From JAPOUP01 sp026708635 (GTDB taxonomy: Bacteria > Pseudomonadota > Alphaproteobacteria > Rhodobacterales > Rhodobacteraceae): DNA of 64,000 nucleotides. The stretch is taken from assembly GCA_965200115.1 (NCBI GenBank), contig OZ241336.1, positions 372,001 to 436,000 on the forward strand, read 5' to 3'. The position numbers and the translations under genes are program-made. This document shows, piece by piece, positions 42,564 through 52,185 of the stretch (within the stretch, counting starts at the first letter, position 1; every line of letters begins with the position of its first letter). Below the pieces are notes generated by a model that had not been told where the DNA came from, did not search any database, and saw nothing but the letters and a program-made list of their open reading frames with translations.

Positions 42564-43870
42564 CAGGCCAACGTTCCGTGAACCAGCGTCGGCTGCGATA
42601 CGCCGCCGTCGGTCACCGAAAACGACGCGGACAGCTCGGAAGCGAGCGTTTCGGCGGCACTCTCGGTCGCGCCGTGAACGAGCGCCAACGGGTCACCCTC
42701 CTCGACGGCGGTGCCAATTCTAACGACACCGGAGATTCCCACCGAAGGATCGATGAGGTCACCCTTGCGCATACGCCCGCCACCGAGCCGCACCACAGCC
42801 ATACCCAACGCATGGCAGTCTATGGCTGTTACCGTGCCCGACCGGGACGCCATAACCTCCCGAATGACTGGCGCCGCGGGCAAGCGGTCCCGCCACCGTT
42901 CGACGAAGTCCGAAGGACCGCCCTTCGCCGCGACCATGCGCCCGAAACGCTCGGCGGCCGCACCCGACCGCAACGAATCCAGGATCTCGACGGCGCCCTC
43001 CCGCCCCGATTCGGCCATTCCCGCGAGGCGGAGCAACTCTCCACCAAGTTCGGCGGTCAGCACCGAGACGATCGAGTCTTCCTCCGGGTCGGTAAGCGCT
43101 CTCATGACCTCCATGATCTCAAGCGCGTTGCCGACCGATGGCACGCAGGGCTGGTTCATGTCCGTGACGAGCGCCGCCGCCGGACCCGCGGCCCCATTGG
43201 CCGTCGTCACAAGGGACCTGGCAAGCTTCTCGGCTTCCGCCAGTGAGGTCATGAACGCACCGGATCCGACCTTGACGTCCAGGATCAGGGGGCCCACGCC
43301 ACCAGCGAGTTTTTTCGAGAGAATGGAGGCCGTGATCAGGTCAATCGACTCCACGGTCGAGGTCACGTCCCGGATCGCGTAGAGTCTCCGATCGGCGGGT
43401 GCGATCCCGTCGCTGGCGGCGACCAATGCGCAGCCGGCATCCGCCACCACCCGCCGGAACCTCGGTTCATCCATCTCGGTGGCGAGCCCGGGTATCGCCT
43501 CGAGCTTGTCGAGCGTTCCGCCGGTATGCCCGAGGCCACGACCTGACAGCATCGGTACGTAAGCGCCCAGCGCGGCGATCGCCGGACCCAGTGTCAGGGA
43601 AACGCAGTCGCCCACACCACCGGTCGAATGCTTGTCCACGACCGGGCCGGGCAAATCCCATTCCAGCACCTTTCCGCTGTCGCGCATCGCCATCGTCAAC
43701 GCGACGCGCGCCTCGTCGCTCAGGGGCGATCGACAGACACCCATGGCGAAGGCTCCGGCCTGGGCGTCATCCACCTCGCCGGACGCCAATCCTTCCGCGA
43801 ACCACCGAAGCTCGGCATGGCCTGGTTCGCCTCCCCCTCGCAGCGCGGCCAAAACCCGACGCGCGTCCAC
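42563..43870 (-). CDS. deoA: Thymidine phosphorylase
   Basis: A 435-residue type II pyrimidine nucleoside phosphorylase (thymidine + phosphate to thymine + deoxyribose 1-phosphate). VDKHSTGGVGDCVSLTLGP is the phosphate-binding block (near residue 83) and LSGRGLGHTGGTLDKLEAIPG the family signature (near residue 108). GTG 43870 begins VDARRVLAALRGGG, two bases after the cdd stop. Operon with cdd and deoB. Confidence 0.96.
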   Translation of the reverse strand: MDARRVLAALRGGGEPGHAELRWFAEGLASGEVDDAQAGAFAMGVCRSPLSDEARVALTMAMRDSGKVLEWDLPGPVVDKHSTGGVGDCVSLTLGPAIAALGAYVPMLSGRGLGHTGGTLDKLEAIPGLATEMDEPRFRRVVADAGCALVAASDGIAPADRRLYAIRDVTSTVESIDLITASILSKKLAGGVGPLILDVKVGSGAFMTSLAEAEKLARSLVTTANGAAGPAAALVTDMNQPCVPSVGNALEIMEVMRALTDPEEDSIVSVLTAELGGELLRLAGMAESGREGAVEILDSLRSGAAAERFGRMVAAKGGPSDFVERWRDRLPAAPVIREVMASRSGTVTAIDCHALGMAVVRLGGGRMRKGDLIDPSVGISGVVRIGTAVEEGDPLALVHGATESAAETLASELSASFSVTDGGVSQPTLVHGTLA

Positions 43871-43872
43871 GA

Positions 43873-44265
43873 TCAGCGCCCGTCAAACTGTTCGGGACCG
43901 AAAGCCTCGGGAAGCAGTTCGTCCATCCGCATTGTCCGCGTGGCACCTTTCAGGTTGGCCATGGTGACCGTCACGTCAGGCGCGGAAAACTCGCGCAGTC
44001 GCTGCCGGCAGCCGCCGCAGGGCGCGACCGGATCGGGCGAGTCGGCGATGACCGCGACCTCAGCGATCCGGGTGTCACCGGCGGCGACCATCGCCGCGAT
44101 CGCTCCCGCCTCGGCGCAGGTGCCCTCGGGGTAAGCCGCGTTCTCCACGTTGCAGCCGAGATAGACGGCACCCGACGAACTTCGGATCGCCGCACCGACC
44201 CTGAAACCCGAATAGGGAGCGTGGGCCTTTGCGCGGACCCCCGCCGCCGCCTCGATGAGTGACAT
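43873..44265 (-). CDS. cdd: Cytidine deaminase
   Basis: A 130-residue homotetrameric-type deaminase: HAPYSGFRVGAAI, the catalytic NVENAAYPEGTCAEAGAI (CAE with zinc cysteine and proton-shuttle Glu) and PCGGCRQ for the other zinc ligands. It turns cytidine and deoxycytidine into uridine forms that deoA, deoB and upp process further. ATG 44265 has GGAGGG ten bases upstream. First gene of the cdd-deoA-deoB operon. Confidence 0.96.
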   Translation of the reverse strand: MSLIEAAAGVRAKAHAPYSGFRVGAAIRSSSGAVYLGCNVENAAYPEGTCAEAGAIAAMVAAGDTRIAEVAVIADSPDPVAPCGGCRQRLREFSAPDVTVTMANLKGATRTMRMDELLPEAFGPEQFDGR

Positions 44266-44458
44266 TGGCTCACACCCTCCCGGTTCAACCGCCATAGACT
44301 GCGGATCGCTCACGCCGATTGCAAGAGGCTTGCGCGGCCTCACGGATTGCCTTTAGGTGGAGCGCGCGGACATATGAGCGACCCGGCCGGCCGCCGACGC
44401 GGTGGATCGGTTCCGCGATGACGATCGGCGAAATGGCACATGACCGAGGGACGAGCGA

Positions 44459-46738
44459 ATGACTGAACAGCTCCACGACACTTTCCACAAGAGAGCCCTT
44501 GCCTACCATGAGGAGCCAAAGCCCGGAAAGCTGGAAATAAGAGCGACCAAACCGCTTGCGAACGGCCGTGACCTGAGCCTCGCCTACACGCCGGGCGTCG
44601 CCGAGGCATGCGTCGAGATCAGGGATGACCCGCAAAAAGCCAGCCGCTTCACCGCGCGCGCCAATCTGGTCGCGGTGGTGTCAAACGGCTCGGCGGTTCT
44701 TGGTCTCGGAGACATCGGAGCGGTGGCGGCCAAGCCGGTCATGGAAGGAAAGGCCGTCCTGTTCAAGAAGTTCGCGTCGATCGATTGTTTCGATATCGAG
44801 ATCAACGAGAAGGATCCCGAAAAACTGGCGGAGATCGTCTGCGCTCTCGAACCCACATTCGGCGCCATCAATCTTGAGGACATCAAGGCCCCGGACTGCT
44901 TCATCGTCGAAAGTATCTGCCACGAGCGGATGAACATTCCGGTGTTTCACGATGACCAGCACGGAACCGCGATCGTTGTCGGCGCCGCGGCGACCAACGC
45001 CCTGCATGTGGCGGGCAAGAACTTCGGGGACATAAAGATCGTCTCGACCGGCGGGGGGGCCGCCGGCATCGCGTGCCTTGACATGCTCCTAAAGCTAGGG
45101 GCAAGGCGCGAGAACGTATGGCTCGTCGATCTGCACGGGCTCGTCCATCAGGGCAGGGCAAAGGGACTGACGCCACAGAAGGAAAGCTACGCCCAACCGG
45201 GGGGACCGAGAACGCTGGCCGACGTGATCGAAGGGGCTGACATGTTCCTGGGACTCTCTGGACCCGACGTGCTCACGTCCGACATGGTCGGCAGGATGGC
45301 CTCCCAACCGATCATTTTCGCCCTCGCCAATCCAACTCCCGAGATAATGCCGGAGGCGGCGCGTAAGGCTGCGCCGGAGGCGATCATCGCAACCGGTCGG
45401 AGCGACTACCCGAACCAGGTGAACAACGTTCTCTGCTTTCCGTTTATTTTCCGTGGAGCGCTCGATGTCGGGGCCACCGAGATCAACGACGGGATGAAAC
45501 TTGCCTGCATCGAGGCCATCGCCGCGCTCGCGCGGGAGACAACAAGCGCCGAGGCGGCGGCCGCTTACGAGAACGAACCCATGAACTTCGGGGCGGACTA
45601 CCTGATTCCGAAAGCGTTCGATCCACGGCTCACCGGTATCGTCGCGACCGCCGTGGCCAAGGCGGCGATGGAATCGGGTGTCGCCTCGCGTCCGCTGGCG
45701 GACATGGATGCCTATCGGGCGGAGCTTGACGGTACGGTGTACCGATCCGCCTTCATCATGCGGCCGGTGTTCGAGGCCGCCGCCACGTCCGCGCGGAAGA
45801 TCGTCTTCGCCGAAGGCGAGAGCGAGCGCGTTCTGCGCGCCGCACAGGCCATGGTCGAGGAAATGACCGACACGCCGATTCTGATCGGGCGTCCGGAAGT
45901 GGTGGAGAGACGGGCGGCGCGGGCCGGTCTGACAATCCGCGCGGGGGAGCATTTCTCGATCGTCAATCCGGAAAGCGATCCACGCTATCACGAATACTGG
46001 ACCACCTATCACGGACTGATGGAGCGCCGTGGCGTAACCCCGGATCTCGCCCGCGCCATAATGCGCACCAACACCACCGCGATCGGGGCGGTGATGGTGC
46101 ATCGCGGCGAGGCCGATTCCCTGATATGCGGCACGTTCGGCCAGTATCTCTGGCATCTCAGGTATGTATCCGAACTGCTGGGTAACGAGCGCTTCAGGCC
46201 GACGGGAGCCCTGAGCCTGATGATCCTCGAGGACGGCCCGCTGTTCATAGCCGACACGCAGGTGCACCCGGAGCCGACGCCGGAGCAGATCGCCGCCACC
46301 GTCACCGCCTGCGCGCGCCATATCCGGCGCTTCGGCATAGAGCCCAGAATCGCCCTGTGCTCCCATTCGCAGTTCGGAAATCTTGACTGCGACACCGGAC
46401 GGCGGATGCGGATGGCGCTGAAGCTGCTCGACTCGGCACCGCGTGACTTCGAGTACGAAGGTGAGATGCATGCCGATGCGGCGCTGAACCAGGCCCTCCG
46501 TGACCGGATTTTCCCCAACTCACGCTTTAGGGGACCGGCCAACTGCCTGATATTCGCGAACACCGACTCCGCTTCGGGGATCCGCAACATCCTGAAAATG
46601 AAGGCGGGCGGTCTTGAGGTCGGCCCGATCCTGATGGGAATGGGCAACCGGGCCCATATCGTGACGCCCTCGATCACGGCGCGGGGGCTGCTTAACATGG
46701 CCGCGCTCGCGGGCACGCCGGCGGCGCATTACGAATAG
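44459..46738 (+). CDS. maeB: NADP-dependent malic enzyme with phosphotransacetylase-like domain
   Basis: A 759-residue MaeB. The N-terminal malic enzyme (to about residue 430) has AYTPGVAEACVEI, VSNGSAVLGLGDIGAVAAKPVMEGK, IPVFHDDQHGTAIVVGAA and the Rossmann motif STGGGAAGIACL. The C-terminal half (from about 440) is a phosphotransacetylase-like domain, probably regulatory (acetyl-CoA inhibition). It decarboxylates malate to pyruvate with NADPH formation. Divergent from the cdd operon; GAGGG stands before ATG 44459. Full length, no defects. Confidence 0.97.
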   Translation: MTEQLHDTFHKRALAYHEEPKPGKLEIRATKPLANGRDLSLAYTPGVAEACVEIRDDPQKASRFTARANLVAVVSNGSAVLGLGDIGAVAAKPVMEGKAVLFKKFASIDCFDIEINEKDPEKLAEIVCALEPTFGAINLEDIKAPDCFIVESICHERMNIPVFHDDQHGTAIVVGAAATNALHVAGKNFGDIKIVSTGGGAAGIACLDMLLKLGARRENVWLVDLHGLVHQGRAKGLTPQKESYAQPGGPRTLADVIEGADMFLGLSGPDVLTSDMVGRMASQPIIFALANPTPEIMPEAARKAAPEAIIATGRSDYPNQVNNVLCFPFIFRGALDVGATEINDGMKLACIEAIAALARETTSAEAAAAYENEPMNFGADYLIPKAFDPRLTGIVATAVAKAAMESGVASRPLADMDAYRAELDGTVYRSAFIMRPVFEAAATSARKIVFAEGESERVLRAAQAMVEEMTDTPILIGRPEVVERRAARAGLTIRAGEHFSIVNPESDPRYHEYWTTYHGLMERRGVTPDLARAIMRTNTTAIGAVMVHRGEADSLICGTFGQYLWHLRYVSELLGNERFRPTGALSLMILEDGPLFIADTQVHPEPTPEQIAATVTACARHIRRFGIEPRIALCSHSQFGNLDCDTGRRMRMALKLLDSAPRDFEYEGEMHADAALNQALRDRIFPNSRFRGPANCLIFANTDSASGIRNILKMKAGGLEVGPILMGMGNRAHIVTPSITARGLLNMAALAGTPAAHYE

Positions 46739-47561
46739 ATGGATATCACCGACTCCAGCCATGATGAAGATCGAGGCGGGCGTATGCCGTCGATCATTCG
46801 CCACACTAAGGGCTCATTGAAATAAAATCGGACATCTCGGATCGGGTTTCAAACCCTTTCGGACACCCTTTTAAGCATACCATGTTTTTCAGGAATGTTC
46901 CTCATGATTGGGTAGCGGATAGCTTGTTCGCAGATAGGGCCTCGCTTAACGACGTTGAGCTTACAAACTATATGATGCCCCCTACACGCGTGGCGTAATA
47001 CGGATCGCGGTCCGAATGTCAGAAATCTGCACGCCAAGGGCCTGAAGATTCTGGCGCAGATCATTGAACACAGGCGCGTCACCCTCCGGGTCGCTGATCG
47101 TGAGAATGGCGGTGAATGGAACGCCGCCGTCAGGCATGTGGCCATTTGAGCGGGTGAGGTAATTGATCATCAATCTCCAGTCGGATGTTGGCCCGACCCC
47201 TTTCGGAAACGTTTTCTCGAAAACTTTAACCGGACTCCACTTCAGGTAATGTTTGATCAGATCATCTTCGTCTGCATGCCCACCTCGCGACGGCGGGAGA
47301 TGAAGCGGGTCAAGCTGCCCCTTCCAAGTGCCGTTGTTTTGATACTGCTGAAGCGCGGCATCAATATTCACCCGGACAAACTCAGACCCAAATCGTGGGT
47401 CTAGTGGTGGCGTGGACGCAAGTGTCAGCCTGGCATATCCCCTGCATTTCCCTCCCGTCCCAACCAGTGACGGCGGCTACGAGAACCGGAAATTGATTTG
47501 CTGGCCCTCCTGAATGCGCGAGGCGAAAACAAGGGTTATCGAGTGCCCGTCCGTCTCCAGG

Positions 47562-47564
47562 ATT
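47562..47564. repeat. Target-site duplication ATT, left flank of IS30 copy 2
   Basis: ATT at 47562-47564 and at 48656-48658 flank the element. Removing element plus one ATT restores the protease frame, which confirms the boundaries. Confidence 0.85.
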
Positions 47565-48535
47565 CCCCGGCGCCACTCCGAAGGAACGCCTCCGCCGGCG
47601 TCAGGTAGCCAAGGACCCTGCGAGGGCGGGCGTTCAGGCGGTCCTGGACGGCCCTGGCCCCGGCGTCCGCCACTTTCCAGGCAAGTCCGTGCCCTTGGGC
47701 AGGTACCCCCGCACCAGGCCGTTGGTGCGCCCGGTCGGGCCGCGCTCCCGGGAGTGGTGGGAGGTACCCCCGCGCGGGAGGAGGAAGTCCGCGCCCGGCG
47801 CCGCCGGGACGCGGGCGTGACCCGCGAACTCCCTGCCGCTGTCGGCCGTGACCGTGTGGACGGGGAGGGATCCCGGCATGCCGGTCATGGCGGCCCCGAC
47901 CGCGGCCGCGGTCTTCCCGTCGAGCCTCGGCGGGAGCGCGTACTTCGACGCCCTGTCCACCAGCGACACCACGGCCCCGCCGGTGCCCGCGCCCACGATC
48001 GTGTCGGCCTCCCGGTCACCGACCCGCTCCCTCCCCTCCACCACCGCCGGACGCTCCGGGATGTCCGCCCGGCCCGGGATGTGCCCGCGGCCCGCGTGGG
48101 CCCCGCCCTTCCGGTTCGGCCTCTTTCCCCGGCGGCGCGGATGCCGCCAGAGCCGGCCGCCGGCCCTGCGGTCGGCGCGGACGTGCCGCTGGATCCACTG
48201 ACGCCCCGCCATCGGATGGCCCTCCTTCGGCGGAGGCGACCGGAGATCCGCTCGGGGCTCCAGCCCTCGGCCAGCCGCTCCTCCACCATGCGCCACAGCT
48301 CCGGCGTCATCTTCCCGGGGACCGACGGGGCCGCGACGCGGCGCGCCTCGGCCCTCCGCCGCGCCTGGGCGTGCCGGTAGCCCCGCCTTCCCGGGTTCCG
48401 GCGCGCCCCGCGCCAGACCGTCGCGCGGTCACGGCCCAGCTGGCGGGCGATCGCCGCGTCGGAGATCCCGCTTTTCCCCATCGCGTGGATCCGGCATCTC
48501 CCGGGGTGGGTCAGGTGGCGCTGGCCCTCGGGCAT
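47565..48535 (-). pseudogene. Broken IS30 transposase (copy 2)
   Basis: Starts intact (MPEGQRHLTHPGRCRIHAMG) but carries a frameshift near 48230 (two extra bases compared with copy 1 at the PMAGRQW region) and further changes near 47760. The core motifs are damaged: WEADTIV has become READTIV and the block with the catalytic Glu reads ERGPTGRTNGL instead of ERGLNEHTNGL. The C-terminus is lost with the 230-base deletion. It is certainly inactive; mobilisation by the copy 1 enzyme remains possible because both ends are there. Confidence 0.88.
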
Positions 48536-48655
48536 GACAGTCTCCTTGGCTCAACACCGGGACTGTCGCCGCCGTCTGGCCGATTCGCAGCATCATGCGT
48601 TGCCTCAGCCGGGATTCACCCACATCGGGTGTTGCACCTCACTGTGGAACGGGGG
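47565..48655 (-). mobile_element. IS30-family insertion sequence, degenerate copy 2
   Basis: The same ends as copy 1 (CCCCGGCGCCACTCC... and ...GGAACGGGGG) flanked by ATT direct repeats (47562-47564 and 48656-48658). It is about 230 bases shorter than copy 1: the stretch between the left-end CCGAAG and the same word near the transposase end is missing, which fits recombination between the two CCGAAG words. Sequence differences to copy 1 are spread along its whole length. It interrupts the subtilisin-like protease gene. Confidence 0.9.
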
Positions 48656-50557
48656 ATTTGATTTGCGGGTGACGGCATCCCGAAACCGACGAGGTGCTGT
48701 GCGACCGGCTCCAGATCCTTTGAGCGCAACGGCTCGGGGATCTCCGCGTTGTGGACAAGCAGCCCGATCAGGGTCTCCCGGGAGACCTCGCCCTCGATCT
48801 GCTGCATCAATCTCGCCGCCGTTTTTGCCACCAGAGGCGTGGCGTAGCTGGTACCACTGTCATCGACAACCGTTCCATTCGGCGCGACTGAGAACAGCCC
48901 CTGACCCCGCAATGGATGTCTGGTTCCGGAACCGCCCACGTGCGATAAATCAGGCTTGACCCCGGAGCGCAGCCCCGGCCCCCGCCGACTGAAGCATGCC
49001 GGCGCGAAAGGAAGACATCCATCCTGATCTGGCGGGTTCAAGGCGGCGACCGAGACACTCCGAACGCTTTCGGCTGGAATCAAAAGGCGATCGTTTTGGG
49101 CGATGGCCAGGTCTGAAAGAGCGGCGGACGCATCGGCGGACCACTCGGGACGCCGGTCTTGAGGCTTCGTATTGCCGGCGGATAGGAATATGAGGACATT
49201 GTTGTCCTCGGCGATTTGGTCAAGTCGGGCGGCATACTGGCTGTAATCTTTGGGCGAAGCGGGTATCCCGATATTTAGACTCATGTTGAACACACGCACT
49301 CCATGTCGGGCGCGGACATCCTCTATGGCACTGTTTAGTTCGTCAAAGAAGCCAAGCGCTCCGTCCGGATAATAGGAGGGAAACGCACTAGGCTGGTTTT
49401 CATCTGGAAAAATCGCCAGATCGACAATTTCGGCACCGTCGGGCTCCGGGCAGACCCGCGGACCGTTCAGGGTTGCGCCCGCAACAGCCAGCCCGCCAAT
49501 GAAGGTGCCATGATCAAGATCCATGTTCTCGTCAGCCAGAAAGTTCCAGCGGTCAATAATCCAGTCGGTGAGCGCGGTACTGACGCCGCCATCAACGATT
49601 CCAATCCTCGGATAGGATGCCTGGGCGCTACGGGCCGGGACGGTGACATGCGCGGGTCGGGGCCAAGGGGACGCAGGCGGACCTGCGGATCGGACAACGA
49701 CGCCCGGGAGATCAACGCTGCGCACGAGCGGATGACTGTCCAGGAATTCCAGAAGATTCTGATGCCGCTGGAGATCCCCGTCGAAAGGTGCCGGAGCTTG
49801 ACGGTTCCGCGTGGGATTGGGGGCGCCTGCAATCCTCATGATGGCCCCATCCGGAGAATGGTCCAGCCGGACGGTTATTTTTGAAGGCGACTGCTCGACC
49901 GATATTCCCTGCCCGATCTCACGAAAACCTTCCACGAACGTGAAAATCAACTTCCGGTATGGATCGGGCAGTCTATCCCAGTCGGCTCTGGGCGGAATCA
50001 CATCGAAAAGCCCCACCTCATACCCGCCCCCGGTCGATGGGTTGGAGAGCCAGTCCACGGCCTCCCTCGCGGAAAATCCGCGCTTGTCGGGAGGGCCGTA
50101 AAGCTCAATGCGCTTGATCGCGCCGGTTTCACTGCGCTGCGTCGAGGGATGGGGCATGTCGCGTTCAAGCGCTTCGTTAAATTCCATCCTGGTGCCGTTT
50201 TCGGCTTTCTGGATCTCGCACTTGACCCGTGCAAGCCGATCCGGAGAGACCTCGACAAACATTTCGCCAAGGTCACCACAGCCAACCACCGGGGTTCGCG
50301 AGGGACGAAACAATGAAGTGACAGGACGGTGGCTTTTTGCCCATGCCTTTTGCCTCAACACAACCTTCAGATAGCCTATCGGCCCCTGGGATTGGGCCGA
50401 GAGCGTTGCCGAGATCGCGTTGATCTGGTCCACGAGAGCGTCTCTGTGCGCGGCGAATTCATGATCACGTCCGGCATAGAAATCCCTGCGCCATCCGCCC
50501 CCACCCGCCCTGCGGACTTCCTGATAGTTTTCCGGATTCAGGACGATCTGGATGGGG

Positions 50558-51766
50558 CTAGCCATCGGCCCCTCCTCCGGCACCGGCGTCTTTCCGCGGT
50601 TTCCCGATCAGGCGGCTGACCGTTGACTTGTTTTTCCCCGAGATTTCCCCGATGTCGCTCAGGGTAAAGCCCAGCGCTTCATCGCCGCGCAAAACCTTCA
50701 ATAGCTCTTCGGCATCGGCAAAAAGCAGTTTCCGGCGATCGGGCTGGATGCGGGCGGCGTTCAGGGTCGCGAACAGCCGAAGGGTTTCAAGCAGGCCATG
50801 CGAGGTTTCCCGCCGGACCGCCCTGGCTTTCCTGTAGGCGCGAACGAGGGCCTCGATTTCAGCGCCCGTCGAGCCTTCGGCAAACCAGGAAATAAGACGG
50901 ATATGGGTGTCGGGCGCCTTCACCGGCGGCATGAAATGTTCCGCGATCGCCTTTCGCACCCGGAAATCCGGCCTCGGTATCTCCAACTGGATCTCGAAAC
51001 GCCGCCAAACCGCGGGATCGAGAAGGGCTGGATGATTGGTTATTCCGATCGTGAGGCCGGTGTCCCTTCGCCCGTCAAGGTTCTGAAGCAGCGCGTTGAC
51101 GACCCGCTTGATCTCCCCCACTTCCTGCGGGTCATCCCGGATCTTGGCGACCGCGTCAAACTCGTCCAGCAGCAGAACACACCGATACCGGTTCGCGAAG
51201 GTGAACAGATTGCCGATGTTGCGGGCGGTCGTGCCCAGGAACGACGACACGAGCCCGTCAAGCCTGATGAGGGCCACCGGCAACATCAGCTCGCGGGCGA
51301 TCCACAAGGCCAGTCGGGTCTTTCCGGTGCCCGGATCTCCGTAAATCAGGCAGGTATTGGGCGGGCTGATATCGACTGCCAGCAACGCCTCACGGTTTCG
51401 CCACTCGTCCACGATACTCTCGGTCGCCTGGGTTACGGCCGGGTTGAATAGCGGTGCGGCGGCATCGATGTCCTCCGGGAAAATGATTTCGGCCAGGGGA
51501 GCCGCCGTCTCCCTATCGACCGGGATCTGGGTACTCCGGCTGATGGCCTCACCGACCGGACCCGCCCTGGAGCGCCCGATACGGTCCGGCGCCATGTCCC
51601 CCTGCCGGTCCGCTGCCGACAGGATGCCGGCGAGGGCCGCGGCCTGTTTTTTCTCGCCGTCTCCGTCCAGGGCGTCGCGAAGACGCTCCACCTGCCTGCG
51701 GAGCGCGGGCGTCGGCCGGGCCATGGCCGCCCGGCACAGCGCCTGAACAATCGGGAAATGATCCAT
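50558..51766 (-). CDS. AAA-type ATPase paired with the subtilisin-like protease
   Basis: A 402-residue AAA protein. An N-terminal helical region (residues 1-110) precedes the ATPase domain: Walker A GDPGTGKTRLA (about 141-151), Walker B CVLLLDEFDAVAKI (near 195), sensor and arginine region NHPALLDPAVWRRFEIQ. At the C-terminus FTLSDIGEISGKNKSTVSRL looks like a small helix-turn-helix. Such ATPases sit directly before S8 proteases in many bacteria, and the pair has been suspected of a defence or stress role; the target is unknown. The frame is intact although its partner is dead. ATG 51766 follows GAGGC. Confidence 0.88.
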   Translation of the reverse strand: MDHFPIVQALCRAAMARPTPALRRQVERLRDALDGDGEKKQAAALAGILSAADRQGDMAPDRIGRSRAGPVGEAISRSTQIPVDRETAAPLAEIIFPEDIDAAAPLFNPAVTQATESIVDEWRNREALLAVDISPPNTCLIYGDPGTGKTRLALWIARELMLPVALIRLDGLVSSFLGTTARNIGNLFTFANRYRCVLLLDEFDAVAKIRDDPQEVGEIKRVVNALLQNLDGRRDTGLTIGITNHPALLDPAVWRRFEIQLEIPRPDFRVRKAIAEHFMPPVKAPDTHIRLISWFAEGSTGAEIEALVRAYRKARAVRRETSHGLLETLRLFATLNAARIQPDRRKLLFADAEELLKVLRGDEALGFTLSDIGEISGKNKSTVSRLIGKPRKDAGAGGGADG

Positions 51767-51893
51767 GCGCGGCCTCGCTCCGATGCGTTATTGAGGACAA
51801 TGTTGCCCATATTGGGGAATAAATTGCGTTGAAAGCTGTTTTTGTTGCGCATATGACCGAAATCATCGCAGATCCACTGCGACTAAGGACCGG

Positions 51894-52082
51894 ATGGAAA
51901 GCGCGGAAGCGAGCGAGAGCGATCTTGAGATTTATCGGCAACGCTACGAGACATTCAGGCATCTCGACAGACTGCGGTTGCAAATGCTTCAGATACTCGT
52001 CGCTGTCGGAACGGCGACTACGCTTGTTCTGAAAGCCACCTCGGGGCCTCCAGAATGGTGGCTCTCGCGCCAGGACACGTGA
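51894..52082 (+). CDS. Small membrane protein, probably shortened
   Basis: A 62-residue protein with an acidic N-terminal helix (SDLEIYRQRYETFRHLDRLR) and one hydrophobic segment (LQMLQILVAVGTATTLVL). I recall longer bacterial membrane proteins with the LEIYRxRYETFRHLD block, so this may be a C-terminally cut member. AAGGA stands before ATG 51894. It is divergent from the AAA ATPase with about 125 bases between, so it could belong to the same mobile module. Function unknown. Confidence 0.6.
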   Translation: MESAEASESDLEIYRQRYETFRHLDRLRLQMLQILVAVGTATTLVLKATSGPPEWWLSRQDT

Positions 52083-52185
52083 CATCAACGCAGTCGGTTC
52101 GGAGGTCCCCGCCCGCGCGGACACCACGACACCCGATCCGGCGAGCGGGAACATTCAGCGGGGCCGTGCGCGAACGGCGGTCCCC

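Larger units (their letters stand above)
46982..50565 (-). pseudogene. Subtilisin-like (S8) protease of an AAA-protease pair, broken by IS30 and a stop codon
   Basis: The N-terminal part (50565 to 48656) encodes an AAA-associated S8 peptidase: PTQIVLNPENY-like start (ASPIQIVLNPENYQEVRR), catalytic D in IGIVDGGV, H in DHGTFIGG and S in SGTSYATPLV. Frame stops inside the inserted IS30 copy 2 (47565-48655). Joining 48656 to 47564 and removing one copy of the ATT duplication restores the frame exactly: ...SPANQILETDGHS.... It continues in frame to 46982 with only one break, a TAG at 47477-47479 in INFRFS*PPSLVG; beyond it KCRGYARLTLASTPPLDPRF, EFVRVNIDAAL and KWSPVKVFEKTFPKGV match the family's C-terminal domain. 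ATG 50565 has GGAGGAGG and overlaps the AAA stop. Confidence 0.93.

Noticed and set aside
45095..46471. 458-codon minus-strand frame opposite maeB
   Set aside because: maeB motifs are continuous on the plus strand; the frame is a GC-rich shadow.
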